Of a stretch of DNA of 30,330 nucleotides, positions 1 to 8,688 are shown in pieces; positions within the stretch are counted from its first letter, which is position 1, and each line of letters opens with the position of its first letter. A program made the position numbers and the translations under genes. Source of the DNA: DAIMZI01 sp036734025 (lineage in GTDB: Bacteria; Pseudomonadota; Alphaproteobacteria; Rhizobiales; Rhodomicrobiaceae); contig DAIMZI010000022.1 in assembly GCA_036734025.1 (NCBI GenBank), forward strand, positions 1-30,330, read 5' to 3'. The notes below the pieces were generated by a model. It saw nothing but the letters and a program-made list of their open reading frames with translations, had not been told where the DNA came from and did not search any database.

Positions 1-49
<49 letters not shown>

Positions 50-400
50 CCAAAGAAAAAGCGAAAAGTCTGCGGTAAACTGCATATAGGCAGATGCAGC
101 CTGAAATTAAGCCTCGCTTCATGGCGATGCCGCAGCAACTGGCTTTGCTGCGGATACCGGACGTCCCCGCGCCGACGCCGAAATTTCCGGCCTCATGGAC
201 GATCTGAACTGGACGGAGACGATCTGTCGGAAGTGCCTACGCCGCTCGAGCCTGATACAATTCGGCGCGTCTGATCGCGGAATGCTTCTGTTGCATCTTT
301 TTTTCGCAAATGCAATGCCCTCGTGCCAGGATTTTCGGCTTCTGCGGATGAACCTGCCTTTGTGGATGCGCGCCCTCGTTCATTCGCATGCCTGCCGTCC
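50..400. other. Non-coding interval between tRNA-fMet and nadC
   Basis: No convincing gene lies here; the short open frames on both strands have no recognisable protein features. It must hold the promoter of the leftward tRNA-fMet gene; a weak candidate -10 (TATATG read on the minus strand, around 84-89) sits about 35 bases upstream of the tRNA, but no good -35 box is visible. Two short inverted repeats are present: CTGCAT/ATGCAG at 80-85 and 94-99, and TTGCAT/ATGCAA at 291-296 and 310-315 enclosing a T-run on the plus strand. Neither forms a standard terminator for nadC. Confidence 0.5.
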
Positions 401-1270
401 TCAATCGCCATAATCGAGGCTGATGTCGAGCGATGCAGCCGAATGCGTAAGGGCGCCAACCGAGATCAGATCCACACCGCACTCGGCGATCTCGCGCACG
501 CTGGCCAGGTTAACGCCGCCCGACGCCTCGACGATCATCCGCCCTGAAACCCGCGCCACGGCTTCGCGCAGCATGTCAGGCGCCATATTGTCGAGCAGCA
601 CCGCATCCACCGGCTCGGCCAGCACGACATCAAGCTGTGCGAGCGTGTCGACCTCGATCTCGATGCGCACCAGATGTCCCGCCGCCTGCCGGGCCCTGCG
701 GATGGCCTGCGCCACGCCCCCGGCCGCGGCGACATGATTGTCCTTTATCAGGATCGCGTCGAACAGGCCGAACCTGTGATTGGCCCCGCCGCCAACGCGG
801 ACGGCATATTTCTCCAGCGCGCGCAGGCCCGGCGTGGTCTTGCGCGTACACACGATGCGCGCCTTCGTGCCGGCGACCGCGTCGACATAGGCGCGGGTGA
901 GCGTCGCAATGCCGCTCAGGTGGCCCAGAAAATTGAGCGCCACACGCTCTGCGCCGAGCAGCGCATGCACCTGAGCGCGAATTCTGGCGAGGTTGGCGCC
1001 GGGCTCGGCCTGCGCGCCGTCCTCCACCAGCGCGGTGAAGGCGCAATCGGGATCGAGCATGGCAAAGGCCTCGCGTGCAAGCGCCATCCCGGCGATGATA
1101 CCGGCGCGCCGGCTGATGATTGTGGCCGTGCCTACCTCGTCGCGCGCGATTGTCGCCGCGGTAGTGATGTCGCCCGCCAGCCCGAGATCTTCCTCCAATG
1201 CCTCGGCGACGTGCCGCGCAATCAGATCATCGGGGGGAGCGAGTATCTGCATGGGCCGTTGGCTTGTCAT
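401..1270 (-). CDS. nadC: Nicotinate-nucleotide pyrophosphorylase (quinolinate phosphoribosyltransferase)
   Basis: NadC converts quinolinate and PRPP to nicotinate mononucleotide, CO2 and pyrophosphate, the third step of NAD de novo synthesis in the cytoplasm. The 289-residue protein has the family's usual length and shows the PRPP/quinolinate-site motifs in order: TRKTTPGLR (about 142-150), GGGANHR (160-166), KDNH (176-179), DNM (227-229), EASGG (248-252) and VGALTHS near the C-terminus. I chose the ATG at 1270 because it overlaps the nadB stop codon as ATGA, the usual sign of translational coupling; a longer frame to 1318 exists but would lie inside nadB. It is the last gene of the nadA-nadB-nadC operon. 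No typical hairpin-plus-T-run terminator is visible after its stop. Confidence 0.96.
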   Translation of the reverse strand: MTSQRPMQILAPPDDLIARHVAEALEEDLGLAGDITTAATIARDEVGTATIISRRAGIIAGMALAREAFAMLDPDCAFTALVEDGAQAEPGANLARIRAQVHALLGAERVALNFLGHLSGIATLTRAYVDAVAGTKARIVCTRKTTPGLRALEKYAVRVGGGANHRFGLFDAILIKDNHVAAAGGVAQAIRRARQAAGHLVRIEIEVDTLAQLDVVLAEPVDAVLLDNMAPDMLREAVARVSGRMIVEASGGVNLASVREIAECGVDLISVGALTHSAASLDISLDYGD

Positions 1271-2877
1271 CCCGCGATCCGCGCCGGCTGCCGGACAAGG
1301 CTCATATAATCCGCACATGCTTCATTCGCCTGGGCGAGGCTCAGATAGGAATGCCGGCGCCATGCTGGCAAGGTTTCGGGAAAATCCAGTCGCTGATGAG
1401 CGCCCCTGCTCTCTTCGCGCGCCAGGGCCGCAACCGCGATCATGCGCGCGCTGACGATCATCGCCTGCAGACGCTCAGCATCAGGATGAGCCTTTTCCAG
1501 CGCCGCGAGCACGCCCAGGAGTTCAATCAAACCGTCGCGAGACCGCTCGACGCCGGCATGCAGGCTCATGGCGTGACGCAGGACAGCCACGGCTTCCCGC
1601 GGGCTGGAACCGGTGGCGGCAGGATCGCCGACGGCTTCGCCCAATAGCGTCGAAGGTGGCGGCAGCCCGTGCCAGCCGGGCGCGAAACCGGCAATGTCGC
1701 GGGCGATGCGTGCCGACATGACGACAGCTTCGAGCAGCGAATTGGAAGCCAGCCGGTTGGCGCCGTGTATGCCTGTGCAGGCCACCTCGCCACAAGCCCA
1801 GAGCTGGTCCAGGGTGGTGCGACCGTTACCGTCAGTGAGCACGCCGCCCATGTGATAATGCGCCGCCGGCGCAATCGGGATCGGCTGGCTGAGCGGGTCG
1901 ATACCGACTTCGCGGCAGGCGAGGAAGATGCCGGGAAAATCGGTCTCGATACGCGCGCCCGGCTTCTGGCGGCAATCGAGGAACGCGCCGCGGCCGCCGG
2001 CCATTTCGCGGTGCACGGCCCGTGCGACGACATCGCGCGGCGCCAGTTCAGCCTCGGGATGCAACTCCTGCATGAACCGCTCGCCGCGTCCGTTGATCAA
2101 TGTCGCCCCCTCACCGCGCAGGGCTTCGGTCGCCAGCGGCGCGGGATCGCGGCCGACATTCAGCGCGGTTGGATGAAACTGGACAAATTCCGCATCGCAG
2201 ATCACCGCACCTGCCCGCGCCGCCATGGCCATGCCTTCGCCATATGATCCGGATGGATTGGTGGTGACCGCATAAAGCGCGCCAATACCGCCGGTCGCCA
2301 GGACCACGGCGCGCGCGCCGATCATGCCGGCATCACGTCCCTTGCCATCGCGCAGCCGCACGCCGAGCACCCGTCTGCCGTCAACGACAAGTTCGCGTGC
2401 CGCCAGGCCTTCGAGCAAACGGATGCTGGCGCATTCACGCGCTGAGCGAGAAACGGCTGACATGATTGCCGCACCGGCCCGGTCACCCTGAACATGCAGC
2501 ACGCGCCGTGCACCGTGCGCCGCCTCTCGTGAGGCAGTCAGCCGACCCTGCGCATCGCGGTCAAACGGTACGCCGAAAGACAGCAGATCCTCGATCCGCT
2601 CACCGGCCTCCTGCGCCACCATGAGGGCCAGCGGCTCGTTGACAAGACCGGCCCCGGCCCGAACCGTATCCGCGAGATGGGCTTCGGGAGTATCATCTCC
2701 AGTGATTGCCGCCGCTATGCCGCCTTGCGCCCAGGCGCTGGATGACTCATGTCCAAGCGGCTGGGTGGAGACGATGATCACCTGCAGAGGGGCCAGCTTC
2801 AGCGCGGCGAACAGCCCTGCCAGCCCACCACCGACGACCACGATCTGTGCGTCACCACGATACGTTGCTTGCGCCAT
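1267..2877 (-). CDS. nadB: L-aspartate oxidase
   Basis: NadB is a flavoprotein that oxidises L-aspartate to iminoaspartate, which NadA condenses to quinolinate. The 536-residue protein begins with an FAD dinucleotide-binding fold (IVVVGGGLAGLF, about 12-23), then SSAWAQGGIAA (46-56), FVQFHPTAL (231-239), AAHYHMGGVLTD (338-349) and GANRLASNSLLE (372-383), all characteristic of the fumarate reductase/aspartate oxidase family. HYHMGG followed by the SNSLLE loop is typical of NadB. The helical C-terminal domain is present, so the protein is full length. The ATG at 2877 is preferred over the TTG at 2895 because it places the FAD fold about ten residues from the start. It lies 37 bases after nadA, and its stop overlaps the nadC start by four bases. 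Confidence 0.95.
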   Translation of the reverse strand: MAQATYRGDAQIVVVGGGLAGLFAALKLAPLQVIIVSTQPLGHESSSAWAQGGIAAAITGDDTPEAHLADTVRAGAGLVNEPLALMVAQEAGERIEDLLSFGVPFDRDAQGRLTASREAAHGARRVLHVQGDRAGAAIMSAVSRSARECASIRLLEGLAARELVVDGRRVLGVRLRDGKGRDAGMIGARAVVLATGGIGALYAVTTNPSGSYGEGMAMAARAGAVICDAEFVQFHPTALNVGRDPAPLATEALRGEGATLINGRGERFMQELHPEAELAPRDVVARAVHREMAGGRGAFLDCRQKPGARIETDFPGIFLACREVGIDPLSQPIPIAPAAHYHMGGVLTDGNGRTTLDQLWACGEVACTGIHGANRLASNSLLEAVVMSARIARDIAGFAPGWHGLPPPSTLLGEAVGDPAATGSSPREAVAVLRHAMSLHAGVERSRDGLIELLGVLAALEKAHPDAERLQAMIVSARMIAVAALAREESRGAHQRLDFPETLPAWRRHSYLSLAQANEACADYMSLVRQPARIAG

Positions 2878-2914
2878 CCTGCTCGGTTTCCCCAAACCCG
2901 CCGGCTGCCCCGGT

Positions 2915-3979
2915 CTACTGGCGCAGGTTTATCATGCGCTCCACAGCAATGCGTGCCTTGCCTGCGACCGCGGGATCGACGATCACCTCGTCCTTCATGT
3001 ACAGCAGCGAATCGAGGATCTTGGGCAGCGTGATCCGCTTCATGTGCGGGCAAAGGTTGCACGGACGCACGAATTCCACGCCCGGCGTTTCCACGGCGAC
3101 ATTGTCGCTCATGGAGCATTCCGTTACCAACAGGACCTTGCTCGGCCGGTTTTGCTGGACCCATTTTATCATGGCGCCGGTCGAGCCGGTGAAATCTGCC
3201 TCAGCGATGACCTCTGGCGGGCATTCGGGATGGGCGATGATGCGCACGCCGGGATCGGTCTCGCGATAGAGACGCAACTCTTCGGGCGTGAACCGCTCAT
3301 GCACCTCGCAATGGCCCTTCCATGCGATAATCTCGACATCGGTCCTGGTTGCCACATATTTCGCCAGATATTCGTCGGGAATGAGCAGCACGCGCGGCGC
3401 GCCGAAGGACTCGACCACCTCCACGGCATTTGACGACGTGCAGCAGATATCGCATTCCGCCTTCACCGCAGCCGAGGTGTTCACATAAGTGACGATCGGC
3501 ACGCCGGGATAGGCTTCACGCAGCGCGCGCACATCCTCAGCCGTGATAGATTCCGCCAGCGAACAGCCCGCGCGCGCATCCGGGATGAGCACGGTCTTGG
3601 ACGGATTGAGCAATTTCGACGTCTCCGCCATGAAATGCACACCGCATTGCACGATGACATCAGCATCGGTCCTGGCGGCTTCCTTCGCCAGTTGCAGCGA
3701 GTCACCGACAATGTCGGCGACGCAATGGAAAATGTCCGGCGTCATGTAGTTGTGCGCGAGGACAACAGCGTTGCGCTCGGCCTTGAGGTCGTTGATCGCC
3801 TTCACATAAGGAGCCAGCGCCGGCCACTCGATCGCAGGAATGACGGAACGGACACGCTCGTACAAATGGCGGGTCTCGCGCGCGACTTCCGGCGTGTAGG
3901 CGAGCGGAAGCGTAGTCGCATCCAGCGGCGCCCCGAGGTCGCTGCGCTGGCGATGTGCGATATTGTCGAGAATAATCAT
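2915..3979 (-). CDS. nadA: Quinolinate synthase
   Basis: NadA is a 4Fe-4S enzyme that condenses iminoaspartate with dihydroxyacetone phosphate to form quinolinate. Of the 354 residues, the three cluster-ligand cysteines can be assigned by context: C112 in QCGVHFMAET, C224 in KGHCEVHE and C310 in CPHMKRITL. LAHNYMTPDI (about 74-83), GDSL (92-95) and the E-C-S stretch near 287-289 also match the family. The ATG at 3979 is chosen over an upstream extension to 4111 because GGAGGT lies four bases before it (3984-3989) and the extension covers the promoter/operator region. It is the first gene of nadABC. A palindrome in its leader suggests repression by a NAD-responsive regulator; the regulator gene is not in this window. 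Confidence 0.96.
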   Translation of the reverse strand: MIILDNIAHRQRSDLGAPLDATTLPLAYTPEVARETRHLYERVRSVIPAIEWPALAPYVKAINDLKAERNAVVLAHNYMTPDIFHCVADIVGDSLQLAKEAARTDADVIVQCGVHFMAETSKLLNPSKTVLIPDARAGCSLAESITAEDVRALREAYPGVPIVTYVNTSAAVKAECDICCTSSNAVEVVESFGAPRVLLIPDEYLAKYVATRTDVEIIAWKGHCEVHERFTPEELRLYRETDPGVRIIAHPECPPEVIAEADFTGSTGAMIKWVQQNRPSKVLLVTECSMSDNVAVETPGVEFVRPCNLCPHMKRITLPKILDSLLYMKDEVIVDPAVAGKARIAVERMINLRQ

Positions 3980-4007
3980 GCCGACCTCCAGACTCCCATC
4001 AGCGTTC

Positions 4008-4045
4008 TTTTGCTCATTATGAGCATAAGTTAAGGCGCCAATCAA
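4008..4045 (-). promoter_or_regulatory. Candidate nadABC promoter with overlapping operator palindrome
   Basis: A perfect 15-base palindrome with a central single base, TGCTCATTATGAGCA, lies at 4011-4025. It extends to 4008-4028 with one mismatched pair. Read on the minus strand, a candidate -35 TTGATT (4040-4045) and -10 CATAAT (4016-4021) are separated by 18 bases, so the -10 lies inside the palindrome, an arrangement expected for repression. It is about 30 bases upstream of the nadA start. In alphaproteobacteria nadABC operons are known to be controlled by NadQ- or NrtR-type repressors; assignment to either is inference. Confidence 0.6.
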
Positions 4046-4084
4046 GAAATGCAAGTGGCAATTCAATCGTCCGCATAGCCGGAC

Positions 4085-4100
4085 CATGGCCGTGGCCATG
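4085..4100. repeat. Short inverted repeat upstream of nadA
   Basis: CATGGCC and GGCCATG form a seven-base perfect inverted repeat separated by GT. It lies roughly 105 bases upstream of the nadA start and about 100 bases downstream of the stress-protein stop. There is no adjacent T-run on either strand, so it is not a standard terminator. Its role is unknown and it could be chance in GC-rich DNA. Confidence 0.35.
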
Positions 4101-4202
4101 CCTTTCGCCACGGTGACATGACATTAGCGCATATCAGCCATGCACGTGCGAGATGGCCGGATGCACGGCTCGCAGTCCGGATTTACGGGCTTGAGCGCTG
4201 GA

Positions 4203-4709
4203 TCAGGCGATGCCCTTGATTTCCTCGTAACTGAGGCTGCCGGGAACGATGGTAATCGGGATGGGGAATGATCCTGCGCCGGCACCCGCAGCCAATGTCG
4301 TGACCAACGGGCCAGGGCCTTTCTGATCGGTCGAGGCCCCGAGGATCAGGATCGCGATATCCTCATCCTCGTCGATCAGCTTCAGGATTTCTTCTGCCTT
4401 GGCGCCTTCGCGCACGACCTGTTCGCGCGGCAGCGCATCGAGCCCCCAGTTCTTCAGCTTGCGTATGTACAGCCGGAATACGGCCTGTGCCTTGCTCAGG
4501 CCCTCCTCGCGCTGGATTTCCTCTACCGCCAGCCAGTGCTGATACTCGCCCGGCTCGATGACATACAAGAGCACGATCCCGCCCCTGGTGCGTTCGGCAC
4601 GGGCTGCGGCGAACGACAGCGCGGTTTCGCATTCTGGCGTTTCGTCGATTACGACGAGAAACTTGCGTCGGTGACCTTCGTCAAAGACGCTGCGTTTACT
4701 GATGGGCAT
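4203..4709 (-). CDS. Universal stress protein (UspA family)
   Basis: The 168-residue protein has a single Usp domain: a first beta strand KFLVVIDETPECETAL (about 16-31) carrying the conserved Asp of the nucleotide site, LLYVIEPG (about 47-54), and a final segment LILGASTDQKGPGPLV followed by FPIPITIVPGSL. The glycine-rich segment occupies the place of the G-2x-G-9x-G-S/T ATP-binding motif but does not match its spacing, so ATP binding is uncertain. The start has GGAG six bases upstream. It follows trpS by 108 bases on the same strand, an arrangement common in alphaproteobacteria (murJ-trpS-usp), so cotranscription is likely. The specific stress or partner cannot be read from the sequence. Confidence 0.88.
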   Translation of the reverse strand: MPISKRSVFDEGHRRKFLVVIDETPECETALSFAAARAERTRGGIVLLYVIEPGEYQHWLAVEEIQREEGLSKAQAVFRLYIRKLKNWGLDALPREQVVREGAKAEEILKLIDEDEDIAILILGASTDQKGPGPLVTTLAAGAGAGSFPIPITIVPGSLSYEEIKGIA

Positions 4710-4817
4710 TGGTGCTCCTGTCTATCAGGCGTTACGCCGCGCCGTTGCGACCCAGGGCCTCGGCCCAGAATACGCCACCTGCAGCAACCTTCGCCGTGCT
4801 CAAGCGCCACAGCATAC

Positions 4818-5861
4818 TTAATTGCCGATGAAGCCGACAATATCCTTGATCTTGCTCATGTTCGGCGCGGCGATGGCGCGCGCACGCCGGGCACCCGCGG
4901 CGAGGACCGCGTCGATATGGCCTGGATCAGCCATCAGCCGGCGCATTTCGGCATTCACAGGGGCCAGCCTTTGCGCCGCCAGATCGGCAAGCGCGGTCTT
5001 GAACCTGGCGAACGTCGCGCCGCCAAACTCGCTCAGCACATCGGCAGAACTCTGCTGCGACAGCGCTGCATAGATGCCGACCAGATTGCGCGCCTCCGGC
5101 CGCTCGGCCAGCCCGGCTTCCTCGCCAGGCAGCGGTTCGGGATCGGTCTTGGCCTTCCTGATCTTCTTCGCCAGCGTGTCGGCATCGTCCGTGAGATTGA
5201 TCCGCGACATGTCCGAAGGATCGGATTTGCTCATTTTCTTGGTGCCATCGCGCAGCGACATGACGCGCGCGGCCGGTCCCGCTATCAGCGGCTCGGGCAG
5301 CGGAAAGAAGCCTTCGGGAAAGCCATGCTCGGCGCAACTGTCGGCCAGATCGACGTTGAACTTCTGGGCAATGTCGCGGGCCAGCTCCAGATGCTGTTTC
5401 TGGTCATCGCCCACCGGCACATGAGTGGCGCGGTAGACCAGAATGTCGGCGGCCATCAGACACGGATAAGCGAACAGCCCGACCGAGGCATTCTCGCGGT
5501 GCTTGCCGGCCTTCTCCTTGAACTGGGTCATTCGGTTGAGCCAGCCGATGCGCGCCACGCAATTGAATATCCATGCCAGTTCGGCATGGGCCGAAACCTG
5601 GCTCTGGTTGAAGATGATATGTCTTTCGGCATCGACCCCGGCAGCCAGAAAGGCCGCCGTCACCTGGCGCGCGCTCTCGCGCAGTTCAGCAGGGCCGCCC
5701 CACACCGCACGATCCTGCGTGATCGCATGCAGATCGACCACGCAATAGATGCAGTCGTGGCCATCCTGAAGCGCGACGAATTTGGTAATCGCGCCGAGAT
5801 AATTGCCAAGATGGAGATTTCCTGTCGGCTGCACGCCGGAAAAAACGATTGGTCTGCTCAT
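4818..5861 (-). CDS. trpS: Tryptophan--tRNA ligase
   Basis: TrpRS charges tRNA-Trp with tryptophan in the cytoplasm. The 347-residue protein has the class I signature motifs: PTGNLHLGN (12-20, HIGH-type) and KKMSKSDPS (208-216, KMSKS loop). Between them are the expected tryptophan-pocket elements, such as CVVDLHAIT (40-48) and YPCLMAADILVY (132-143). Length is normal for the bacterial enzyme. The ATG at 5861 has a strong ribosome binding site, GGAGGAA, five bases upstream. It sits 124 bases after murJ on the same strand and precedes the universal stress gene. No attenuator-like Trp leader peptide is visible upstream. Confidence 0.97.
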   Translation of the reverse strand: MSRPIVFSGVQPTGNLHLGNYLGAITKFVALQDGHDCIYCVVDLHAITQDRAVWGGPAELRESARQVTAAFLAAGVDAERHIIFNQSQVSAHAELAWIFNCVARIGWLNRMTQFKEKAGKHRENASVGLFAYPCLMAADILVYRATHVPVGDDQKQHLELARDIAQKFNVDLADSCAEHGFPEGFFPLPEPLIAGPAARVMSLRDGTKKMSKSDPSDMSRINLTDDADTLAKKIRKAKTDPEPLPGEEAGLAERPEARNLVGIYAALSQQSSADVLSEFGGATFARFKTALADLAAQRLAPVNAEMRRLMADPGHIDAVLAAGARRARAIAAPNMSKIKDIVGFIGN

Positions 5862-5923
5862 GCCGGTTCCTCCGCCGCCTTGGCGCGGTTATCGCGCGCC
5901 ATCGCGACCCACGCAAGCCGCCA

Positions 5924-5946
5924 CGCGCGTTCTCTGCGCGGTTTTT
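5924..5946 (+). terminator. Weak terminator-like hairpin on the plus strand
   Basis: CGCGC (5924-5928) can pair with GCGCG (5936-5940), and the stem is followed by GTTTTT (5941-5946) on the plus strand. No plus-strand gene ends here, since murJ and trpS both run leftward. If it acts at all it would stop antisense transcription. In such GC-rich DNA a five-base stem is weak evidence. Confidence 0.2.
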
Positions 5947-5985
5947 CAAGGGGTTCGTTGGAACCGCACTCCGGCGGCAACGTAA

Positions 5986-7569
5986 TCAGCCGGCTCCGCG
6001 CCCGGTGAGGTTGCGCGCCAGGCTCTTCATGTTCGCCGCGCCAGTGGCATGGGCGATCATGCCGAAAATGAGCATGCCGCCTCCCACGAGCCCTGCCAGC
6101 GCGACGAGTTGCACAAGCACGCCGTTGGACGGCGCAAAAAGCGGCGTGAAGGCGTTCACCCCGGCATAAAGAGCCGCGCCCATCAGCAAGCTGGACACGA
6201 TGATGCGCGGCGTGCGCCGCCGCAAGGTCTTGTCGATCTCGAAATAGCCGCGGCGGTAAAGGGTGATGCTCAACAGCAGCGCATTGACCCAGCCCGCCAG
6301 CGTCGTCGAAATGGCGATACCGACATGCGATGTGCCGTAAGGCGCCAGGACATGAAACAGCACCAGCGAGCCGGCAATGTTAACGAGCATGGATATGCCG
6401 GCATAGATCATCGGGGTTCTGGTATCCTCACGGGCGAAGAACGCCGGTGAAAAGACCTTGATCAGCACGAAGGCCGGCAAGCCCCCGGCAAAAGCCGCAA
6501 GTGCCATTGATGTGGCGATCGTGTCTTCAGCCGTGAAGGCGCCGCGCTCGAACAGCACACGGATGATCGGCTCGGGCACCACGAGCAGTGCCACCGCCGC
6601 GGGCAGCGTCAGCAGCAGGGCAAATTCCAGCGAACGATTCTGGCTATCGCGGACCGCGTTCATGTCTCCGGCCGCAAGCTTGCGCGACAAATCTGGCAGC
6701 AGCACCACGCCAATGGCGATGCCGACCACGCCCAGCGGCAACTGATAGACCCTGTCGGCATAATAGAGAAAGGAAACCGCACCCGACTGAAGAGAAGCGA
6801 TGATCGTGCCGATCAGCAGATTGAACTGCATGATCCCCGCGGCGATGACGCCAGGTATTCCCAGCGTGATCAGCCGGCGCACACCCGGCGTGAGGCGAGG
6901 CCAGCGCAACCCCAGCTCCATGTTCATGTTGCGCGCGGCATAAGCGAGCATCAGCAACTGAAGTACGCCGGCAAACGTCACCCCCCAGGCGAGCAGCACG
7001 CCCGATACCGGCTCATCGCCCAGCCCCATCGCGATGGCGCCCGCAAGCACGCCGATGAGCACGACGTTGAGTATGATCGGTGCAGCAGCAGCGGCCGCGA
7101 AGCGTCCCAATGCATTGAGGATGCCGGACAACAGCGCTACGATCGACATGCACAGCAGATAGGGAAAGGCGATCCGGGTCAGCAGGATCGTCAGGTCGAA
7201 CTTTTCCGGATTGTCGGAAAAGCCCGGCGCGATCGCATACATCAACCAGGGCATGAAGATCAGCGCCAGCGCGGTGACGAGCAGCAGCGCAAACATCAGC
7301 ACCGCAAGCGCTTCTTCTGCGAACCGGCGCGCACCGCTTTCGCCCTCGCCCGCGAGCCGCCTGGCAAACAGCGGAACAAAAGCTGAATTGAAGGCGCCCT
7401 CGCCAAACAGCCGGCGAAAGAGATTGGGAAAGCGGAATGCGACGAAGAACGCATCCGCCACCCAGCCCGTGCCCAGCACCGCCGCGACCATGACATCGCG
7501 CACGAAACCGAAGACGCGGCTGATCATGGTCAGGCCACCGACAGTGGCGAATGAGCGGTACAGCAGCAT
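5986..7569 (-). CDS. murJ: Lipid II flippase MurJ (MviN family)
   Basis: MurJ moves the peptidoglycan precursor lipid II across the inner membrane. The 527-residue polytopic protein has the usual length and many hydrophobic segments consistent with 14 helices. The N-terminal region SFATVGGLTMISRVFGFVRD (about 6-25) and the following DAFFVAFRFPNLFRRLFGEGAFNSAFVP stretch contain the conserved arginines of the central cavity and are diagnostic for MurJ. The start ATG at 7569 has GAGAG three bases upstream, which can pair with CTCTC just before it (7573-7590). The gene follows a lytic transglycosylase by 99 bases and precedes trpS; glnD, often found upstream of murJ in proteobacteria, is absent here. 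Confidence 0.96.
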   Translation of the reverse strand: MLLYRSFATVGGLTMISRVFGFVRDVMVAAVLGTGWVADAFFVAFRFPNLFRRLFGEGAFNSAFVPLFARRLAGEGESGARRFAEEALAVLMFALLLVTALALIFMPWLMYAIAPGFSDNPEKFDLTILLTRIAFPYLLCMSIVALLSGILNALGRFAAAAAAPIILNVVLIGVLAGAIAMGLGDEPVSGVLLAWGVTFAGVLQLLMLAYAARNMNMELGLRWPRLTPGVRRLITLGIPGVIAAGIMQFNLLIGTIIASLQSGAVSFLYYADRVYQLPLGVVGIAIGVVLLPDLSRKLAAGDMNAVRDSQNRSLEFALLLTLPAAVALLVVPEPIIRVLFERGAFTAEDTIATSMALAAFAGGLPAFVLIKVFSPAFFAREDTRTPMIYAGISMLVNIAGSLVLFHVLAPYGTSHVGIAISTTLAGWVNALLLSITLYRRGYFEIDKTLRRRTPRIIVSSLLMGAALYAGVNAFTPLFAPSNGVLVQLVALAGLVGGGMLIFGMIAHATGAANMKSLARNLTGRGAG

Positions 7570-7572
7570 GGA

Positions 7573-7590
7573 CTCTCAACTAGCCGAGAG
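7573..7590 (-). promoter_or_regulatory. Hairpin covering the murJ ribosome binding site
   Basis: Read on the minus strand, CTCTC (7586-7590) and GAGAG (7573-7577) are complementary with an eight-base loop. GAGAG is the only purine-rich sequence close enough to the murJ ATG to act as ribosome binding site, so the stem would mask it. The stem is only five pairs long; any effect on murJ translation is inference. Confidence 0.3.
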
Positions 7591-7668
7591 CCGGGGCAGC
7601 GGCAAGGACTAGTCGCGCCGGCATGACGAGTTCCGCCGAATATGGCTTTGCGGCTGCAATCGCCGCGC

Positions 7669-8640
7669 TCAGTTACGCAGCACGATGCAGGCCCCGCCGG
7701 CCAGGCGCAGCCTGTTGCACAGCCGCTCGGCGTCAGCGCGGGTCTGCGCCCCGATGCGCGCCTGATGGAGGATGCGCCGACCACGGCCCCGGTCTCGCGC
7801 TTGCAGCAGGATGGGCCGCATCTCGCCGATGATGCTGGAGTATCTGCTCCTCGTGCGCTCGAACGCAGCAAGCGTGCGGCTGCGCGAGAAGCCGCCGGCG
7901 ATCTGGACGCCCCAGGGTGCTGACGGCGCGAGATCCTCGGGCTTGTCCGGCAGGCCCGCGAGGGTAAGCGCCAGACGCTGACAGGCCGTGGCGGCCTCAT
8001 CGCCCGCGCTGAACATCGCCGGCTCGCCTTCTGCTCCGTCGCGCCACTCTTCTGGCGAGCGGCCGGTGATTATCAGGACATAATTCTGTGTCTCGAGCGG
8101 CAGTGCGGCCCGACGCCCCGCCAGCCAGTCGCGCACGCGCTGTTCTCCAGCATTATAGGCGGCGGCTGCCAGCCCCAGATTGCCGAATTCGCGGCGCAGA
8201 TCAGCAAGGAACGCGCCCGACGCAGCCAGCGCGGACTTTGGTTCGAACGGATCATCGAGCCCGCGAAGAGCCGCCGTTCCCGGCATGAACTGGGCGATGC
8301 CCTGCGCACCCTTGGGGCTTATCGCATCGTCACGGAAGCGGCTTTCCTGCCAGATCAGGCGAGCGAAGAACACCGGCGGCAGGCCGTTAGCCACGGCCAC
8401 GGGGTCGAGAAGGGGACAGATCGACCGGCCCCGCTCGCCCAACCGCTCAGGCACGGCGTCCTCGACAACCGAACTCGCGCCCTCTACAGCGTCGACCTCG
8501 GCAGGCTTGGCGGCAAGCCGCGCATCGGTCTTTGCCGCGCCGGCGTCGCCTGGTTCCACCGATTGGGAAAATGGCGGCCGAACCGACAGCATGAGCACAA
8601 CCGCGCACAAGACAATCAGGGTGGACAGGAAACGCCGCAC
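7669..8640 (-). CDS. Periplasmic lytic transglycosylase with SPOR-like C-terminal domain
   Basis: The 323-residue protein has an N-terminal signal or anchor segment (hydrophobic about 4-20), a linker, and an SLT catalytic domain with WQESRF (catalytic Glu about 99), SPKGAQGIAQFMPGTA (108-123) and AYNAGE (161-166). Such enzymes cleave the MurNAc-GlcNAc bond of peptidoglycan to leave 1,6-anhydroMurNAc ends. The last 80 residues (about 243-323, beginning WGVQIAGGFSRS and ending with a repeated beta-alpha pattern) look like a SPOR-type domain that binds denuded septal glycan; this is a shape-based call. The start is GTG at 8640, supported by AAGGAG (8646-8651) five bases upstream. It lies directly upstream of murJ, so synthesis and turnover of peptidoglycan are linked in this segment. 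Confidence 0.85.
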   Translation of the reverse strand: MRRFLSTLIVLCAVVLMLSVRPPFSQSVEPGDAGAAKTDARLAAKPAEVDAVEGASSVVEDAVPERLGERGRSICPLLDPVAVANGLPPVFFARLIWQESRFRDDAISPKGAQGIAQFMPGTAALRGLDDPFEPKSALAASGAFLADLRREFGNLGLAAAAYNAGEQRVRDWLAGRRAALPLETQNYVLIITGRSPEEWRDGAEGEPAMFSAGDEAATACQRLALTLAGLPDKPEDLAPSAPWGVQIAGGFSRSRTLAAFERTRSRYSSIIGEMRPILLQARDRGRGRRILHQARIGAQTRADAERLCNRLRLAGGACIVLRN

Positions 8641-8688
8641 GCACGCTCCTTCAGCAGATCGGCCACCAGATCGGCGGCCGCGAAATTC

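Noticed and set aside
195..413. A 72-codon plus-strand open frame before nadC
   Set aside because: No ribosome site, no recognisable features, and overlapping alternative frames on both strands are equally long.
2621..3433. A 270-codon plus-strand open frame
   Set aside because: Antisense to nadB and nadA; it has no domain or ribosome site and would span the gap between two well-supported genes.
4536..6008. A 490-codon plus-strand open frame
   Set aside because: It lies antisense to the universal stress and trpS genes, which have clear family motifs. Its translation is Arg/His-rich without any recognisable domain, the usual shadow in high-GC DNA.
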